A stretch of DNA of 22,137 nt from DASPOJ01 sp049790315 (lineage in GTDB: Bacteria > Acidobacteriota > Terriglobia > Acidiferrales > UBA7541): positions 1-22,137 of the forward strand of contig JBAQYV010000230.1 in the NCBI GenBank assembly GCA_049790315.1, given 5' to 3'. A program made the position numbers and the translations under genes. Shown piece by piece: positions 1 through 7,040 of the stretch. The first letter of the stretch is position 1. Every line of letters begins with the position of its first letter. The notes under the pieces were generated by a model. That model was not told the DNA's origin, searched no databases, and saw only the letters and a program-made list of their open reading frames with translations.

Positions 1-1
1 C

Positions 2-631
2 AATGGCATCGGTATATTCAAGAAGATTCAAGAGGCTTTCAACCTACCCGACCAACGGTATGCGATTTTAGAGTTGGCAAAAGGGAAGCTCACTACTGAT
101 CCCGCTCGCCATACGGGGGAAGGGGTATTCTTCTCCTCAAGAATGTTTGACAAATTCTCAATCGGCGCTGATGAGACTTGGTATGGTCACAAGTTTGGAG
201 AAGAAGGTGATTGGATATTGCCTTGGGCCGTTAAAGGCACGCAGGTTTTTATGGAACTTTGCAACCATACCGCAAGAACTGAACGAAAGATATTTGACCA
301 ATATGCGGGTGCCGACGATGACTACGGGTTTAACAAGACCATCGTACCTGTTGAACTAGCGCAGTACGGAAATGACAAGCTAATTTCGCGTTCTCAGGCC
401 AAGAGAGTTGTGTCCCGTCTGGATTTGTTTAAGACTATCGTTTTTGACTTTAAAGCAGTTCCTACAATTGGGCAGGCTTTTGCAGATGAAATTTTCAGGG
501 TATTTGCGAATGAACATCCTCAAGTTTCGCTTCTCTCCATAAACACAAGTTTGGAAGTAAAGCGGATGATTGAAAGGACAAAGCAAAACGTCATGCCCAC
601 CGCTCCAATACCAATTCCCCTTACCGATTGA
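2..631 (+). CDS. GHKL-type ATPase with C-terminal STAS-like (DUF4325) domain, 5' truncated by window edge
   Basis: The frame is open from base 2, so the gene begins before the window; 209 residues are visible. The first residues read NGIGIFKKIQ, the G1 box of a GHKL (histidine-kinase-like) ATPase, whose preceding Asp lies outside. Around bases 107-148 comes HTGEGVFFSSRMFDKF, the glycine-rich ATP lid. The last third (LISRSQAKRVVSRL, then FADEIFRVFANEHP and LEVKRMIER) fits the STAS-like DUF4325 domain that commonly follows this ATPase. Known members are small ATP-binding regulatory proteins of uncertain target; none is characterised here. A TTG at 74 is the first in-frame start inside the window but would cut the ATPase, so it is not the true start. 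The gene is visibly AT-richer than everything downstream, suggesting the end of an acquired segment. It stops 5 bp from the end of a convergent microprotein gene. Family call sure; function unknown. Confidence 0.8.
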   Translation, partial: NGIGIFKKIQEAFNLPDQRYAILELAKGKLTTDPARHTGEGVFFSSRMFDKFSIGADETWYGHKFGEEGDWILPWAVKGTQVFMELCNHTARTERKIFDQYAGADDDYGFNKTIVPVELAQYGNDKLISRSQAKRVVSRLDLFKTIVFDFKAVPTIGQAFADEIFRVFANEHPQVSLLSINTSLEVKRMIERTKQNVMPTAPIPIPLTD

Positions 632-636
632 AGCGG

Positions 637-741
637 CTATTTTGTTGATTCTCTAACGAGACGATAGGCAAGCTGATTTACGTCCGGTTGGGATTTACGC
701 TTACGGGTGGTTTTCTTCTTGGCCTTGCGTGTTTTCTTCAT
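637..741 (-). CDS. 34-residue highly basic small protein
   Basis: Reading the minus strand from ATG at 741 gives a 34-residue protein. The N-terminal half is almost all Lys, Arg and Thr (MKKTRKAKKKTTRKRKSQ). The C-terminal half reads PDVNQLAYRLVRESTK. I recognise the pattern of a basic tail followed by (D)xNQLAxxLVxxST as a recurring type of short bacterial hypothetical protein; no function is known to me. The basic half could bind nucleic acid, which is inference only. The stop lies 5 bp from the stop of the convergent ATPase gene, so the two may share a transcript end. No strong Shine-Dalgarno is visible before the ATG. It is easy to miss because it is so short. Confidence 0.6.
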   Translation of the reverse strand: MKKTRKAKKKTTRKRKSQPDVNQLAYRLVRESTK

Positions 742-1120
742 GCGCTGAGAATCGCACAAAACTGATTTCCGCGCCAGACCCCTAAAAATCAAAATGAGTC
801 ACTACCGCGCATTTGCGCTCGTCGACGCGTAATGGAATCATCTCCTTGCCTCCATCTCGCGGCTCCTGCATCCCTTTGCTGCGCGGCATCGTTTAGCTAT
901 ACTTCCATTCGCGTGTTGGTCTTCTCTGATTCACACAGTAGACTTCGATGCCCTCAGTTGTCTTTTGCGAACGCGTGGCATCCAATGGCTGCGCTCAGGC
1001 CGATAGTCCAACTGCCCTAAGTTTGCGCTGCGGGGTTACGACAACACGTCATAGCGGCGCGGAGAGGTTCCGCTGTTAAGCAAGAACGAAGGAGGACAAG
1101 GCCACTCTGCTGTCGGTGAG
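742..1120. other. Intergenic region without a convincing gene
   Basis: About 380 bp separate the basic microprotein from the first homology-supported codons of the oxidoreductase. A 62-residue open frame (832-1020, plus) has no recognisable similarity and no ribosome binding site, and I do not call it. The stretch holds one candidate promoter and a strong Shine-Dalgarno sequence, AAGGAGG, at 1089-1095. Base composition rises from AT-rich to GC-rich across it, so it may be the junction of the AT-richer block with the resident chromosome. Confidence 0.5.
876..903 (+). promoter_or_regulatory. Candidate sigma70-like promoter for the oxidoreductase gene
   Basis: TTGCTG (876-881) and TATACT (898-903) are separated by 16 bp and point at the oxidoreductase gene. 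The -10 is good and the -35 fair. The leader would be about 200 nt. Prediction only. Confidence 0.35.
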
Positions 1121-2299
1121 CGCGTTGCCATCGTTGGTGGTTCCACCGCGGGGGTCTTCGCGGCATCGCTGCTTGCGCGCCGCGGTTTGCGCGTTCGAGT
1201 ATTCGAGCAGGCCGAACACCTCGATCCAACACCTCGAACTCTGATCGTTACCCATCGCATGCGCGAATTGCTCGGCGCGCAGGGCGAGCCTGCCATTATC
1301 AATGAAATCAAGCGCTTTGAGATGTTCACGGATGGCCGCGCCGCCACCGTAACGCTTGATCGACCCGACCTGATCGTCGAACGCGCGCGTCTGATTCGCG
1401 GTCTTGTCGCCCAGGCCGAACGCGACGGCGTCCAGTTTTCGATGGGGCGCCGATTCTTGGGATTGGAAGGCGTATCCCGAGGCGACGGCAGCGCAAAAGT
1501 CAGCGCCGGCCCTCTTCGTCTTTCGATGGGCGTGTCTGGCTCGTCGGATACCGAGCAGGTTGCCGCCGAAACTCTGATCGGTGCCGATGGCGCTCAGAGC
1601 CGCGTGGCCCACGCCGCCGGCTGGCCGCGGCTGCGCACCGTGCCCTTGATTCAAGCCATCGTCAAGATGCCCAGCGACATGCCTTCCGATTCCGTTCGCG
1701 TCTGGTTCGTTCCTGGTGACACACCGTATTTCTATTGGTTAATTCCGGAATCGAGTGAAACCGCGGCGCTCGGCTTAATTGGGGAAGATGGTCACCACGC
1801 GCGCGAATGCCTCGATCGCTTTATGATGAAGCGCCATTTCGAGCCCTTGTCCTTTCAAGGCGCGCGCATTCCCGTGTACGCAGGCTGGGTGCCTGTCCAG
1901 CGGCGTGTCGGCGCCGGCCGTGTTTTCCTGGTTGGCGACGCCGCCTGTCAGGTCAAGGTCAGCACTGTCGGCGGCATCGTCACCGGATTTCGTGGAGCGC
2001 TCGGGATTTGCGAAGCTATCCTCGATGGTGGCCGTAGCCGCGAGCTGCGCTCTCTTCGCCGCGAACTTGACATGCACCTCTTGATCCGCCGCACCATCCA
2101 TTCTTTCGAGCAGGCCGATTACAGCCGCTTGGTGGATTTGATGAATGCTTCCACCAAGCGCTCCCTGAGCCGGTATTCTCGCGACGAGGCCGGGCGCGTT
2201 CTCTGGCACATTGCGCTCAGTCAGCCGCGCCTGCTGCTTCTCGGATTGCGAGGACTACTCGCCGGCGGCAGCGCGTTTCGTTCGGGCGCGCGATCCTGA
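1121..2299 (+). CDS. FAD-dependent oxidoreductase of the geranylgeranyl-reductase / aromatic-ring hydroxylase type (start unresolved)
   Basis: The N-terminus reads RVAIVGGSTAGVFAASLLA, a Rossmann FAD-binding motif, from base 1121. It is followed by DRPDLIVERARL, then LIGADGAQSR (about 1579-1605) and RVFLVGDAACQVKVSTVGGI (about 1918-1980), the second FAD-contact motif of the geranylgeranyl reductase superfamily. The C-terminal LALSQPRLLLLGLRGLL-like hydrophobic stretch also fits. Such enzymes reduce isoprenoid double bonds or oxidise hydrophobic substrates; the substrate here is unknown. Start: the frame is open from 1055, but the only canonical in-frame start is TTG at 1187, which would delete the FAD motif. 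A consensus AAGGAGG at 1089-1095 is not followed by an in-frame ATG, GTG or TTG. The coordinate given is the first homology-supported codon, not a start codon. The gene may use a non-canonical start or carry a small 5' lesion. Confidence 0.75.
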   Translation, partial: RVAIVGGSTAGVFAASLLARRGLRVRVFEQAEHLDPTPRTLIVTHRMRELLGAQGEPAIINEIKRFEMFTDGRAATVTLDRPDLIVERARLIRGLVAQAERDGVQFSMGRRFLGLEGVSRGDGSAKVSAGPLRLSMGVSGSSDTEQVAAETLIGADGAQSRVAHAAGWPRLRTVPLIQAIVKMPSDMPSDSVRVWFVPGDTPYFYWLIPESSETAALGLIGEDGHHARECLDRFMMKRHFEPLSFQGARIPVYAGWVPVQRRVGAGRVFLVGDAACQVKVSTVGGIVTGFRGALGICEAILDGGRSRELRSLRRELDMHLLIRRTIHSFEQADYSRLVDLMNASTKRSLSRYSRDEAGRVLWHIALSQPRLLLLGLRGLLAGGSAFRSGARS

Positions 2300-2531
2300 C
2301 GCAACGAAGCTTCCGACGCGCGCCGTACGACGCGCTTGTACTCGCGCGTAACACAGCGCTGAAACGTTCTCGAATCGGGATCCTCGGCAACTAATCTTTC
2401 GCGATGCGCTTGATGCAAGTTGCGTCACTGGGCCGGAGTTCTCGCTTTCCCTGTTGCGCGCGGTAGGCGAAAATACCGGGTACGATTTGCGCGGCGCTGT
2501 AGCGTAAGATTCCACTCGAACTGGAGAAGGC

Positions 2532-3917
2532 ATGAAACTTGCCGTGATCGGTTGCGGATACGTGGGACTGGTGACGGGCGGATGTCTCGCCGAAATCGGT
2601 CACGAGGTGATCGCCACCGACAATGACGCTTCAAAAATTGCGGTTCTCGAAGCCGGCCGCGTGCCCATCTACGAGCCGAAGCTCGAACCCATGCTCGCTT
2701 CCTCTCGCAAGTCCGGGCGCCTGCGCTTTACAAGCGATCCGACGGAGGCCGTGCGCGCAGCCGACGTTATTTTCATTTGCGTAGGCACTCCGCCGCGAGA
2801 AACCGGCGAGGCCGATCTTTCCGCCATTGACAGCGTGGCGCGCATGATTGCAAGCGAAGCGCGCACTCCGAAGCTTGTCGTCGAAAAAAGCACTGTCCCG
2901 GCGCAAACGGGCGAGAAGTTGAAGCGCGCTCTCAGTGTTTACGGACGCAACGGCGGCACGCTGTTCCGCGTCGCGTCGAATCCCGAATTCCTTCGTGAAG
3001 GCACGGCGATCGGCGATTTCTTCCATCCCGATCGAATCGTCATCGGCGTTGGCGACTCCGCATCAGCCGAGCAGCTTCGCGAACTTTACGCTCCCATTCT
3101 CGAAGGCAAGTTTTCTTGCCCGATTCATCCGGGGAAATGCCCGCCCGCCGCAAAGCCCGAATTTCTTGTAACCACAATCGCCAGCGCGGAGCTGATCAAG
3201 CACGCCTCGAATTCTTTCCTCGGCTTGAAGATTTCCTACGCCAATGTTCTCTCCGATTTGTGCGAGAAGCTCGGCGGCAATGTGGAAGAGGTCACGCGCG
3301 CCGTCGGACTCGATCCGCGCATCGGCCCGCAATTCCTGAAAGCCGGCCTCGGATTCGGAGGCTTTTGTCTGCCGAAAGATATTCAAGCTTTCGCGCATCT
3401 AGCCGAGCAAGTGGGTGTGGATTTCGGTTTGTTGCGCGAAGCGGAACGCGTGAACCGCCAACGCTTGGACCGCCTTATGGAAAAGATTCATCACTTTCTA
3501 TGGGTCATCAAGGGCAAGGAAATCGGCCTGCTCGGTCTGGCCTTTAAGCCATTCACCGACGATATTCGCCTGGCCCCCGCGCTCGAAGTGATCCGCCGTC
3601 TCATCGTGGAAGGCGCGCGCTTGCGCGCCACTGACCCCGAAGCCATGGAGCGCACGCGCTCGCAGTTCCCCGATGTCGCCTACAGTGCTGATCCCTACGA
3701 CGTCGCTCGCGGCGCCGATGCGCTTTTGGTACTCACCGAATGGCCGCAATACAAACAGCTTGATTGGAAGCGCATTCACGACGAGATGGCCCGGCCGCTC
3801 ATCATCGACGCGCGCAATCAGCTCGATCCCCACGCCATGCGCGGCCTCGGCTTCGAGTACGATTCTTTTGGACGCCCCGGCCTGCGCGCATCCGGCGCTG
3901 CCGAAGAATCACGCTAG
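2532..3917 (+). CDS. ugd: UDP-glucose 6-dehydrogenase
   Basis: This 461-residue protein oxidises UDP-glucose to UDP-glucuronate with two NAD+ in the cytoplasm, supplying precursor for acidic and pentose-containing polysaccharides. The N-terminus is a textbook Rossmann motif (MKLAVIGCGYVGLVTGGCLA). Further family motifs are ICVGTPPRETGEADL, VVEKSTVPAQTGE, SNPEFLREGTAI, ELIKHASNSFLGLKISYAN (Lys and Asn of the active site) and GFGGFCLPKDI, in which Cys279 is the catalytic nucleophile. The C-terminal UDP-binding domain carries LGLAFKPFTDDIRLAPAL and LTEWPQYKQLD. Length is normal for the UgdH/TuaD family, with a slightly longer loop near residues 198-212. ATG is preceded by GGAGAAGG at good spacing. 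The convergent gene downstream encodes the next enzyme, UDP-glucuronate decarboxylase, so the pair forms a UDP-xylose route. Confidence 0.96.
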   Translation: MKLAVIGCGYVGLVTGGCLAEIGHEVIATDNDASKIAVLEAGRVPIYEPKLEPMLASSRKSGRLRFTSDPTEAVRAADVIFICVGTPPRETGEADLSAIDSVARMIASEARTPKLVVEKSTVPAQTGEKLKRALSVYGRNGGTLFRVASNPEFLREGTAIGDFFHPDRIVIGVGDSASAEQLRELYAPILEGKFSCPIHPGKCPPAAKPEFLVTTIASAELIKHASNSFLGLKISYANVLSDLCEKLGGNVEEVTRAVGLDPRIGPQFLKAGLGFGGFCLPKDIQAFAHLAEQVGVDFGLLREAERVNRQRLDRLMEKIHHFLWVIKGKEIGLLGLAFKPFTDDIRLAPALEVIRRLIVEGARLRATDPEAMERTRSQFPDVAYSADPYDVARGADALLVLTEWPQYKQLDWKRIHDEMARPLIIDARNQLDPHAMRGLGFEYDSFGRPGLRASGAAEESR

Positions 3918-3920
3918 TCC

Positions 3921-3941
3921 GGCATCGCCTTTCGCGATGCC
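3921..3941 (+). terminator. Perfect 8-bp hairpin after ugd
   Basis: GGCATCGC (3921-3928) pairs perfectly with GCGATGCC (3934-3941) across a 5-nt loop, starting 3 bp after the ugd stop. The following sequence is T-rich only weakly, so it is a plausible but not classic intrinsic terminator. It sits between convergent ugd and uxs and could serve either strand. Confidence 0.5.
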
Positions 3942-4029
3942 TCTCGTAATCCATTTTCCGCGATTGGAATTCCAAGCAGGATTTTCAGTTTCTTTGTAAT
4001 CGGCAGCCGCGCAATTCGTGCGCGCGTCC

Positions 4030-4977
4030 TTAGCTTGAGCGCATTGCCGCTACTTGTTTCCGGAAATATTCGAGTGTGTGAGCCAATCCTTCGTCCAGAT
4101 TCACTTTCGGTTCCCATTGCAGCACTCGGCGCGCTTTTCCGATGTCCGGACAGCGCTGTTTCGGATCGTCCTGCGGAAGCGGATTGAATACGAGGGGCGT
4201 AGTCACGCCGGTCAGCGTGCGAATCCGCTCCGCGAATTCTAGAATCGTGATTTCCTGCGGATTTCCGATGTTCGTTGGTTCGTGTTCGTCCGACTGCGCC
4301 AGTCGCCAAATTCCCTCGATCAAATCCGAAACGTAGCAAAAACTTCGCGTTTGTCGTCCGTTGCCATAGACCGTGATCGGCTGCCCGGTCAGGGCCTGGT
4401 ACACAAAATTCGGCAACGCGCGTCCGTCATTCAATCGCATGCGCGGCCCGTACGTGTTGAAGATCCGCACGATGTGCGTATCCACCCCGTGGTAGCGGTG
4501 ATAGGCCATCACCATGGCTTCAGCAAAACGTTTGGCCTCGTCGTAAACTCCGCGCGGTCCGATCGGATTCACGTGTCCCCAATATGTTTCCGGCTGCGGA
4601 GTCACTGCCGGATCGCCGTAGCATTCCGAAGTTGAAGCCAGAAAATATTTGGCCTTTTTCGCCAGCGCCAATCCCAGCGTGTTGTGCGTCCCCAGCGCGC
4701 CGACTTTGAGCGTCTGAATCGGCAGCTTCAAATAATCCACCGGGCTCGCCGGCGAAGCGAAGTGCAGCACGTAATCGACGGGTCCCTGAACCGTAATGTG
4801 CAGCGAAACGTCCTGCTGCATGGCGGCGAATCGGGCATGGCCTTCCAGGTGCCGCAAATTCTCCGCCGTGCCCGTCACCAGATTGTCGATTGCCAGCACG
4901 TCCCATCCCTCGGCCAGAAATCGATCGCATAGATGAGAGCCCAGGAATCCCGCACCGCCTGTGATCACCGCACGCAC
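4030..4977 (-). CDS. uxs: UDP-glucuronate decarboxylase (UDP-xylose synthase), SDR family
   Basis: The 315-residue extended short-chain dehydrogenase begins with the NAD-binding motif ITGGAGFLGSHL. It carries HFASPASPVDY (77-82), typical of UDP-xylose synthases, then STSECYGDP (residues 115-123) and YDEAKR with Tyr145 and Lys149 as the catalytic pair. VRIFNTYGPRM and QTRSFCYVSDLIEG complete the family signature. UXS decarboxylates UDP-glucuronate to UDP-xylose through a 4-keto intermediate with bound NAD+. A dTDP-glucose dehydratase or UDP-glucose epimerase is less likely given the ASPASPVDY and SFCYVSDL motifs. The start is GTG at 4977, preceded by GGGAGG about 8 nt upstream. It converges on ugd, which makes its substrate, and diverges from the YdcF gene across about 220 bp. 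Confidence 0.9.
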   Translation of the reverse strand: MRAVITGGAGFLGSHLCDRFLAEGWDVLAIDNLVTGTAENLRHLEGHARFAAMQQDVSLHITVQGPVDYVLHFASPASPVDYLKLPIQTLKVGALGTHNTLGLALAKKAKYFLASTSECYGDPAVTPQPETYWGHVNPIGPRGVYDEAKRFAEAMVMAYHRYHGVDTHIVRIFNTYGPRMRLNDGRALPNFVYQALTGQPITVYGNGRQTRSFCYVSDLIEGIWRLAQSDEHEPTNIGNPQEITILEFAERIRTLTGVTTPLVFNPLPQDDPKQRCPDIGKARRVLQWEPKVNLDEGLAHTLEYFRKQVAAMRSS

Positions 4978-5150
4978 AATTCGTCCCTCCCGGCGCGTCT
5001 GTTTGAATCAGGATTCATCGTATCACGCGAGTATGAGTTTCCCGCGCGTTCCGCGGCAAGTTCGGTTTGTCTTCTTGTGTCGGCAAAGCAAAGTCTAAAG
5101 TCCGCCGTCGCGGTCTCGTCTAAAGGCGTTTCCGAGCGCGCCTCGCGCAA

Positions 5151-5179
5151 TTGACGTGACCGTGCGACCGGGTTAGCAT
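5151..5179 (+). promoter_or_regulatory. Sigma70-like promoter upstream of the YdcF gene
   Basis: TTGACG (5151-5156) and TAGCAT (5174-5179) are 17 bp apart. A transcription start near 5186 leaves a leader of only about 15 nt before the ATG at 5201, consistent with the absence of a clear Shine-Dalgarno. Prediction only. Confidence 0.45.
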
Positions 5180-5200
5180 TCGCCGCCGAGCCACCATGGC

Positions 5201-5902
5201 ATGAGTTTCAATCCACCGCCTCCGCACGAATCACAATCCCAGTCCGCGTCGCCGTCCGGTCGCACGTCCAGTTCGGGCCGTCGCCGCCGCGGATTAAGCG
5301 CGCTCGTCGTTCTTTTGCTCTTGTGCGCGGTATCCCTATTTGCATTTCTGCGAGTAGGGCAGTGGCTCGTCGTCGAAGATCCCCTCGCACCAGCCGATGC
5401 GATCGTAGTGCTCAGCGGCCGCATGCCGGAGCGCGCGATTGAGGCCGCCCATATTTACCACCAGGGCGCCGCGAGCGAAGTGTGGATTTCGCAACCGGTG
5501 AGCCCGGCGGACGAGCTCGCCAAGCTCAACATCCACTATCTGGGCGAGGATTTTTACAATCAGGAAATCTTGCTCGCGCTCGGAGTGCCGGCCGAAGCGA
5601 TTCGCGTCCTCGATCGACCTGCCGTGAATACGGAAGCCGAAGTGGACGAGATTTCGTCTGACTTGCGGTCCAGCGGTTACACTTCCGTCATCATCGTCAC
5701 TTCAAAACCCCACACGCGGCGCGTTCGCGCGATTTGGAAGCGCCGCGCTGGGTCCGGCCTGCGCCTAATCGTGCGCTACCCCGAAGATGACCCGTATGAC
5801 GGCGCGCATTGGTGGCGCCATACCCGTGATGCCCTGGACGTCGTGCGCGAAGTCCTTGGACTGCTGAACGCCTGGGCCGGTTTTCCCTCTCACGCGGTCT
5901 AA
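5201..5902 (+). CDS. YdcF/SanA-like DUF218 membrane protein
   Basis: The 233-residue protein has a Pro/Ser/Arg-rich cytoplasmic N-terminus (1-28), one hydrophobic helix (about 30-50, LSALVVLLLLCAVSLFAFL), then a DUF218 domain outside the membrane. Family motifs are PADAIVVLSGR (about 63-73), the central LGVPAEAIRVLDRPAVNTEAEVD, and SVIIVTSKPHTRRVRAIW with the usual T-S-x-x-H. Relatives such as SanA and ElyC affect envelope integrity and cell-wall precursor metabolism, but the biochemical activity of the domain is unsettled. It is divergent from uxs, in keeping with an envelope-biogenesis neighbourhood. The ATG at 5201 is taken because an earlier ATG at 5196 is out of frame; no strong ribosome site is seen. 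Confidence 0.82.
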   Translation: MSFNPPPPHESQSQSASPSGRTSSSGRRRRGLSALVVLLLLCAVSLFAFLRVGQWLVVEDPLAPADAIVVLSGRMPERAIEAAHIYHQGAASEVWISQPVSPADELAKLNIHYLGEDFYNQEILLALGVPAEAIRVLDRPAVNTEAEVDEISSDLRSSGYTSVIIVTSKPHTRRVRAIWKRRAGSGLRLIVRYPEDDPYDGAHWWRHTRDALDVVREVLGLLNAWAGFPSHAV

Positions 5903-5907
5903 AACGC

Positions 5908-5924
5908 CCCCACCATTCCTGGGG
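5908..5924 (+). terminator. Small hairpin after the YdcF gene
   Basis: CCCCA (5908-5912) pairs with TGGGG (5920-5924) around a 7-nt loop, a few bases after the stop. There is no T-tract directly after it, and an AT-rich block follows at 5930-5956. It may be a weak terminator. Confidence 0.3.
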
Positions 5925-6040
5925 AAATCCATGAATAAGTCATTTATTATAAGCAGTTTACAGCATATCTGTGCCAGGGGCATTTCAGACGCCCACGGCC
6001 CGGTAGGACTAACGATTGCCGCGCTAGTACGGCCTGCCCA

Positions 6041-6069
6041 TTGAGCAGCGCGACTCTCGCCGTCACAAT
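6041..6069 (+). promoter_or_regulatory. Promoter of the first 130-aa paralogue (conserved with the second copy)
   Basis: TTGAGC (6041-6046) and CACAAT (6064-6069) are 17 bp apart. The same two boxes at the same spacing occur before the second copy. The shared downstream string AGAAACTTAG runs almost to the ATG, so the transcript should have a leader of roughly 10-15 nt. CTAGTAC at 6024-6030 is also shared. Confidence 0.55.
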
Positions 6070-6089
6070 GGCTACAGAAACTTAGACCA

Positions 6090-6482
6090 ATGCTAGCCGT
6101 GCTCATACTCGTTCTCTCCACCATCGCCCTAGGGCAATTCGGCGTCTATTACTGGCGCGCCTTGGTGGTGACGGCGGCCACCCAGCCCCTCTCCGACCGT
6201 GCCCGCGCTGCGGCGCAGCTCGCGATGGACAAGGCGGGTGTGCCGGAGTTTTCAGCGGTTATGAGCCTGCATAAGCTCACGCCTGGCCTTGGCGGCCAAG
6301 GTGGCGGGTTGACTCTGATTCGCTCCTATCACAGCATCGTCAGCGCGCTAGGCCGCGTGGTTCCTTCGCTGGCGGGATGGGCCAATAGCGAAAAAGTGGT
6401 TTGCGCGCGTTATGCAACCGTGATGTTGGATCGTCGCTTGGCCAGCGTCGCGGCCTGCGTAGCAAGTTCGCAGTCTTTTTGA
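6090..6482 (+). CDS. Unknown 130-aa protein with N-terminal membrane helix, tandem copy 1
   Basis: The protein starts with a hydrophobic helix (residues 2-25, LAVLILVLSTIALGQFGVYY). A soluble part follows with the conserved stretch FSAVMSLHKLTPGLGGQG, then GLTLIRSYHSIV and EKVVCARYATV, ending AACVASSQSF. It is 111/130 residues identical to copy 2, 537 bp downstream; many differences are silent or conservative, which supports a translated gene. Two cysteines in the C-terminal part are shared. I know no function; I believe similar short proteins occur in acidobacterial genomes but cannot check. The single N-terminal helix suggests a membrane-anchored or secreted protein. There is no Shine-Dalgarno, in line with the very short leader. 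Confidence 0.7.
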   Translation: MLAVLILVLSTIALGQFGVYYWRALVVTAATQPLSDRARAAAQLAMDKAGVPEFSAVMSLHKLTPGLGGQGGGLTLIRSYHSIVSALGRVVPSLAGWANSEKVVCARYATVMLDRRLASVAACVASSQSF

Positions 6483-6500
6483 GTAATTCCTGCAGCTAAG

Positions 6501-6553
6501 CTTTTCGGTAGCGGGTGCTGGGCCTGTCGGCGCAGCACCCGCTGACCGAGAAG
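6501..6553 (+). terminator. Long stem-loop after copy 1
   Basis: An 11-bp perfect stem (6510-6520 with 6533-6543) closes a 12-nt loop. It is extended by a further 9 pairs (6501-6509 with 6545-6553, one G-U) across a single bulge. No T-tract follows. A related but shorter structure follows copy 2, so it belongs to the duplicated unit. It may be a terminator or an mRNA 3'-stabilising structure. Confidence 0.55.
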
Positions 6554-6581
6554 ACCCCGTCCACCTAGTACCATCTTCCTA

Positions 6582-6610
6582 TTGAGCCCGGCGCACGCTG
6601 GCGCCACAAT
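6582..6610 (+). promoter_or_regulatory. Promoter of the second 130-aa paralogue
   Basis: TTGAGC (6582-6587) and CACAAT (6605-6610) have the same 17-bp spacing as in copy 1, though the spacer sequence itself has diverged. GTAGAAACTTAG leads directly into the ATG at 6627, so the leader is about 10 nt. CTAGTAC (6565-6571) is shared with copy 1. Retention of the boxes while the spacer changed argues for function. Confidence 0.55.
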
Positions 6611-6626
6611 CTCTGTAGAAACTTAG

Positions 6627-7019
6627 ATGCTAGGCCTTCTCATTCTCGCATTGTCCACCATCGCCCTCGGGCAGTTCGTCGCCTATTACTGGCGCGCCCT
6701 GGTGGTGACGGCGGCGACCCAGCCGCTCTCCGAGCGCGCACGCGCGGCCGCGCAGCTTGCGACGGACAACGCGGGCGTGCCGCAGTTCTCCGCGGTGATG
6801 AGCCTGCACAAGCTCACACCCGGCTTGGGCGGCCAAGGCAGCGGACTCACGCTGATCCGCTCCTATCACAGCATCGTTGACGCGGTCGGCCGGATGGTCC
6901 CCGCACTGTCGGGTTGGGCCAACGGCGAAAAAGTGGTTTGCGCGCGTTACGCAACCGTGAAGTTGGATTGCCGTCTGGCGCGCGTCGCGGCCTGCGTCGC
7001 AAGCTCCCAATCTTTCTAA
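6627..7019 (+). CDS. Unknown 130-aa protein with N-terminal membrane helix, tandem copy 2
   Basis: This paralogue has the same length and plan as copy 1: a membrane helix (2-25), the identical block MSLHKLTPGLGGQG, the RSYHSIV block, and the identical C-terminus VAACVASSQSF. Nineteen residues differ, clustered at the helix end (GV to VA), around residue 46-53, and at 85-98. It carries its own promoter rather than relying on read-through from copy 1. Its 3' end converges on fabH, with a hairpin between. No family assignment is possible from the sequence alone. The gene pair is not obviously a toxin-antitoxin pair, since both members are the same protein. Confidence 0.7.
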   Translation: MLGLLILALSTIALGQFVAYYWRALVVTAATQPLSERARAAAQLATDNAGVPQFSAVMSLHKLTPGLGGQGSGLTLIRSYHSIVDAVGRMVPALSGWANGEKVVCARYATVKLDCRLARVAACVASSQSF

Positions 7020-7040
7020 GAAATCCTCGTAGCAATCTCC

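Noticed and set aside
832..1020. 62-residue plus-strand open frame
   Set aside because: No ribosome binding site, no similarity recognised, and composition not typical of the neighbouring genes.
1187..2299. TTG at 1187 as the true start of the oxidoreductase
   Set aside because: It would remove the glycine-rich FAD-binding motif encoded in the same frame just upstream.
6090..7019. Tandem small genes as a toxin-antitoxin pair
   Set aside because: Both genes encode the same protein with the same membrane helix and each has its own promoter; nothing resembles an antitoxin.
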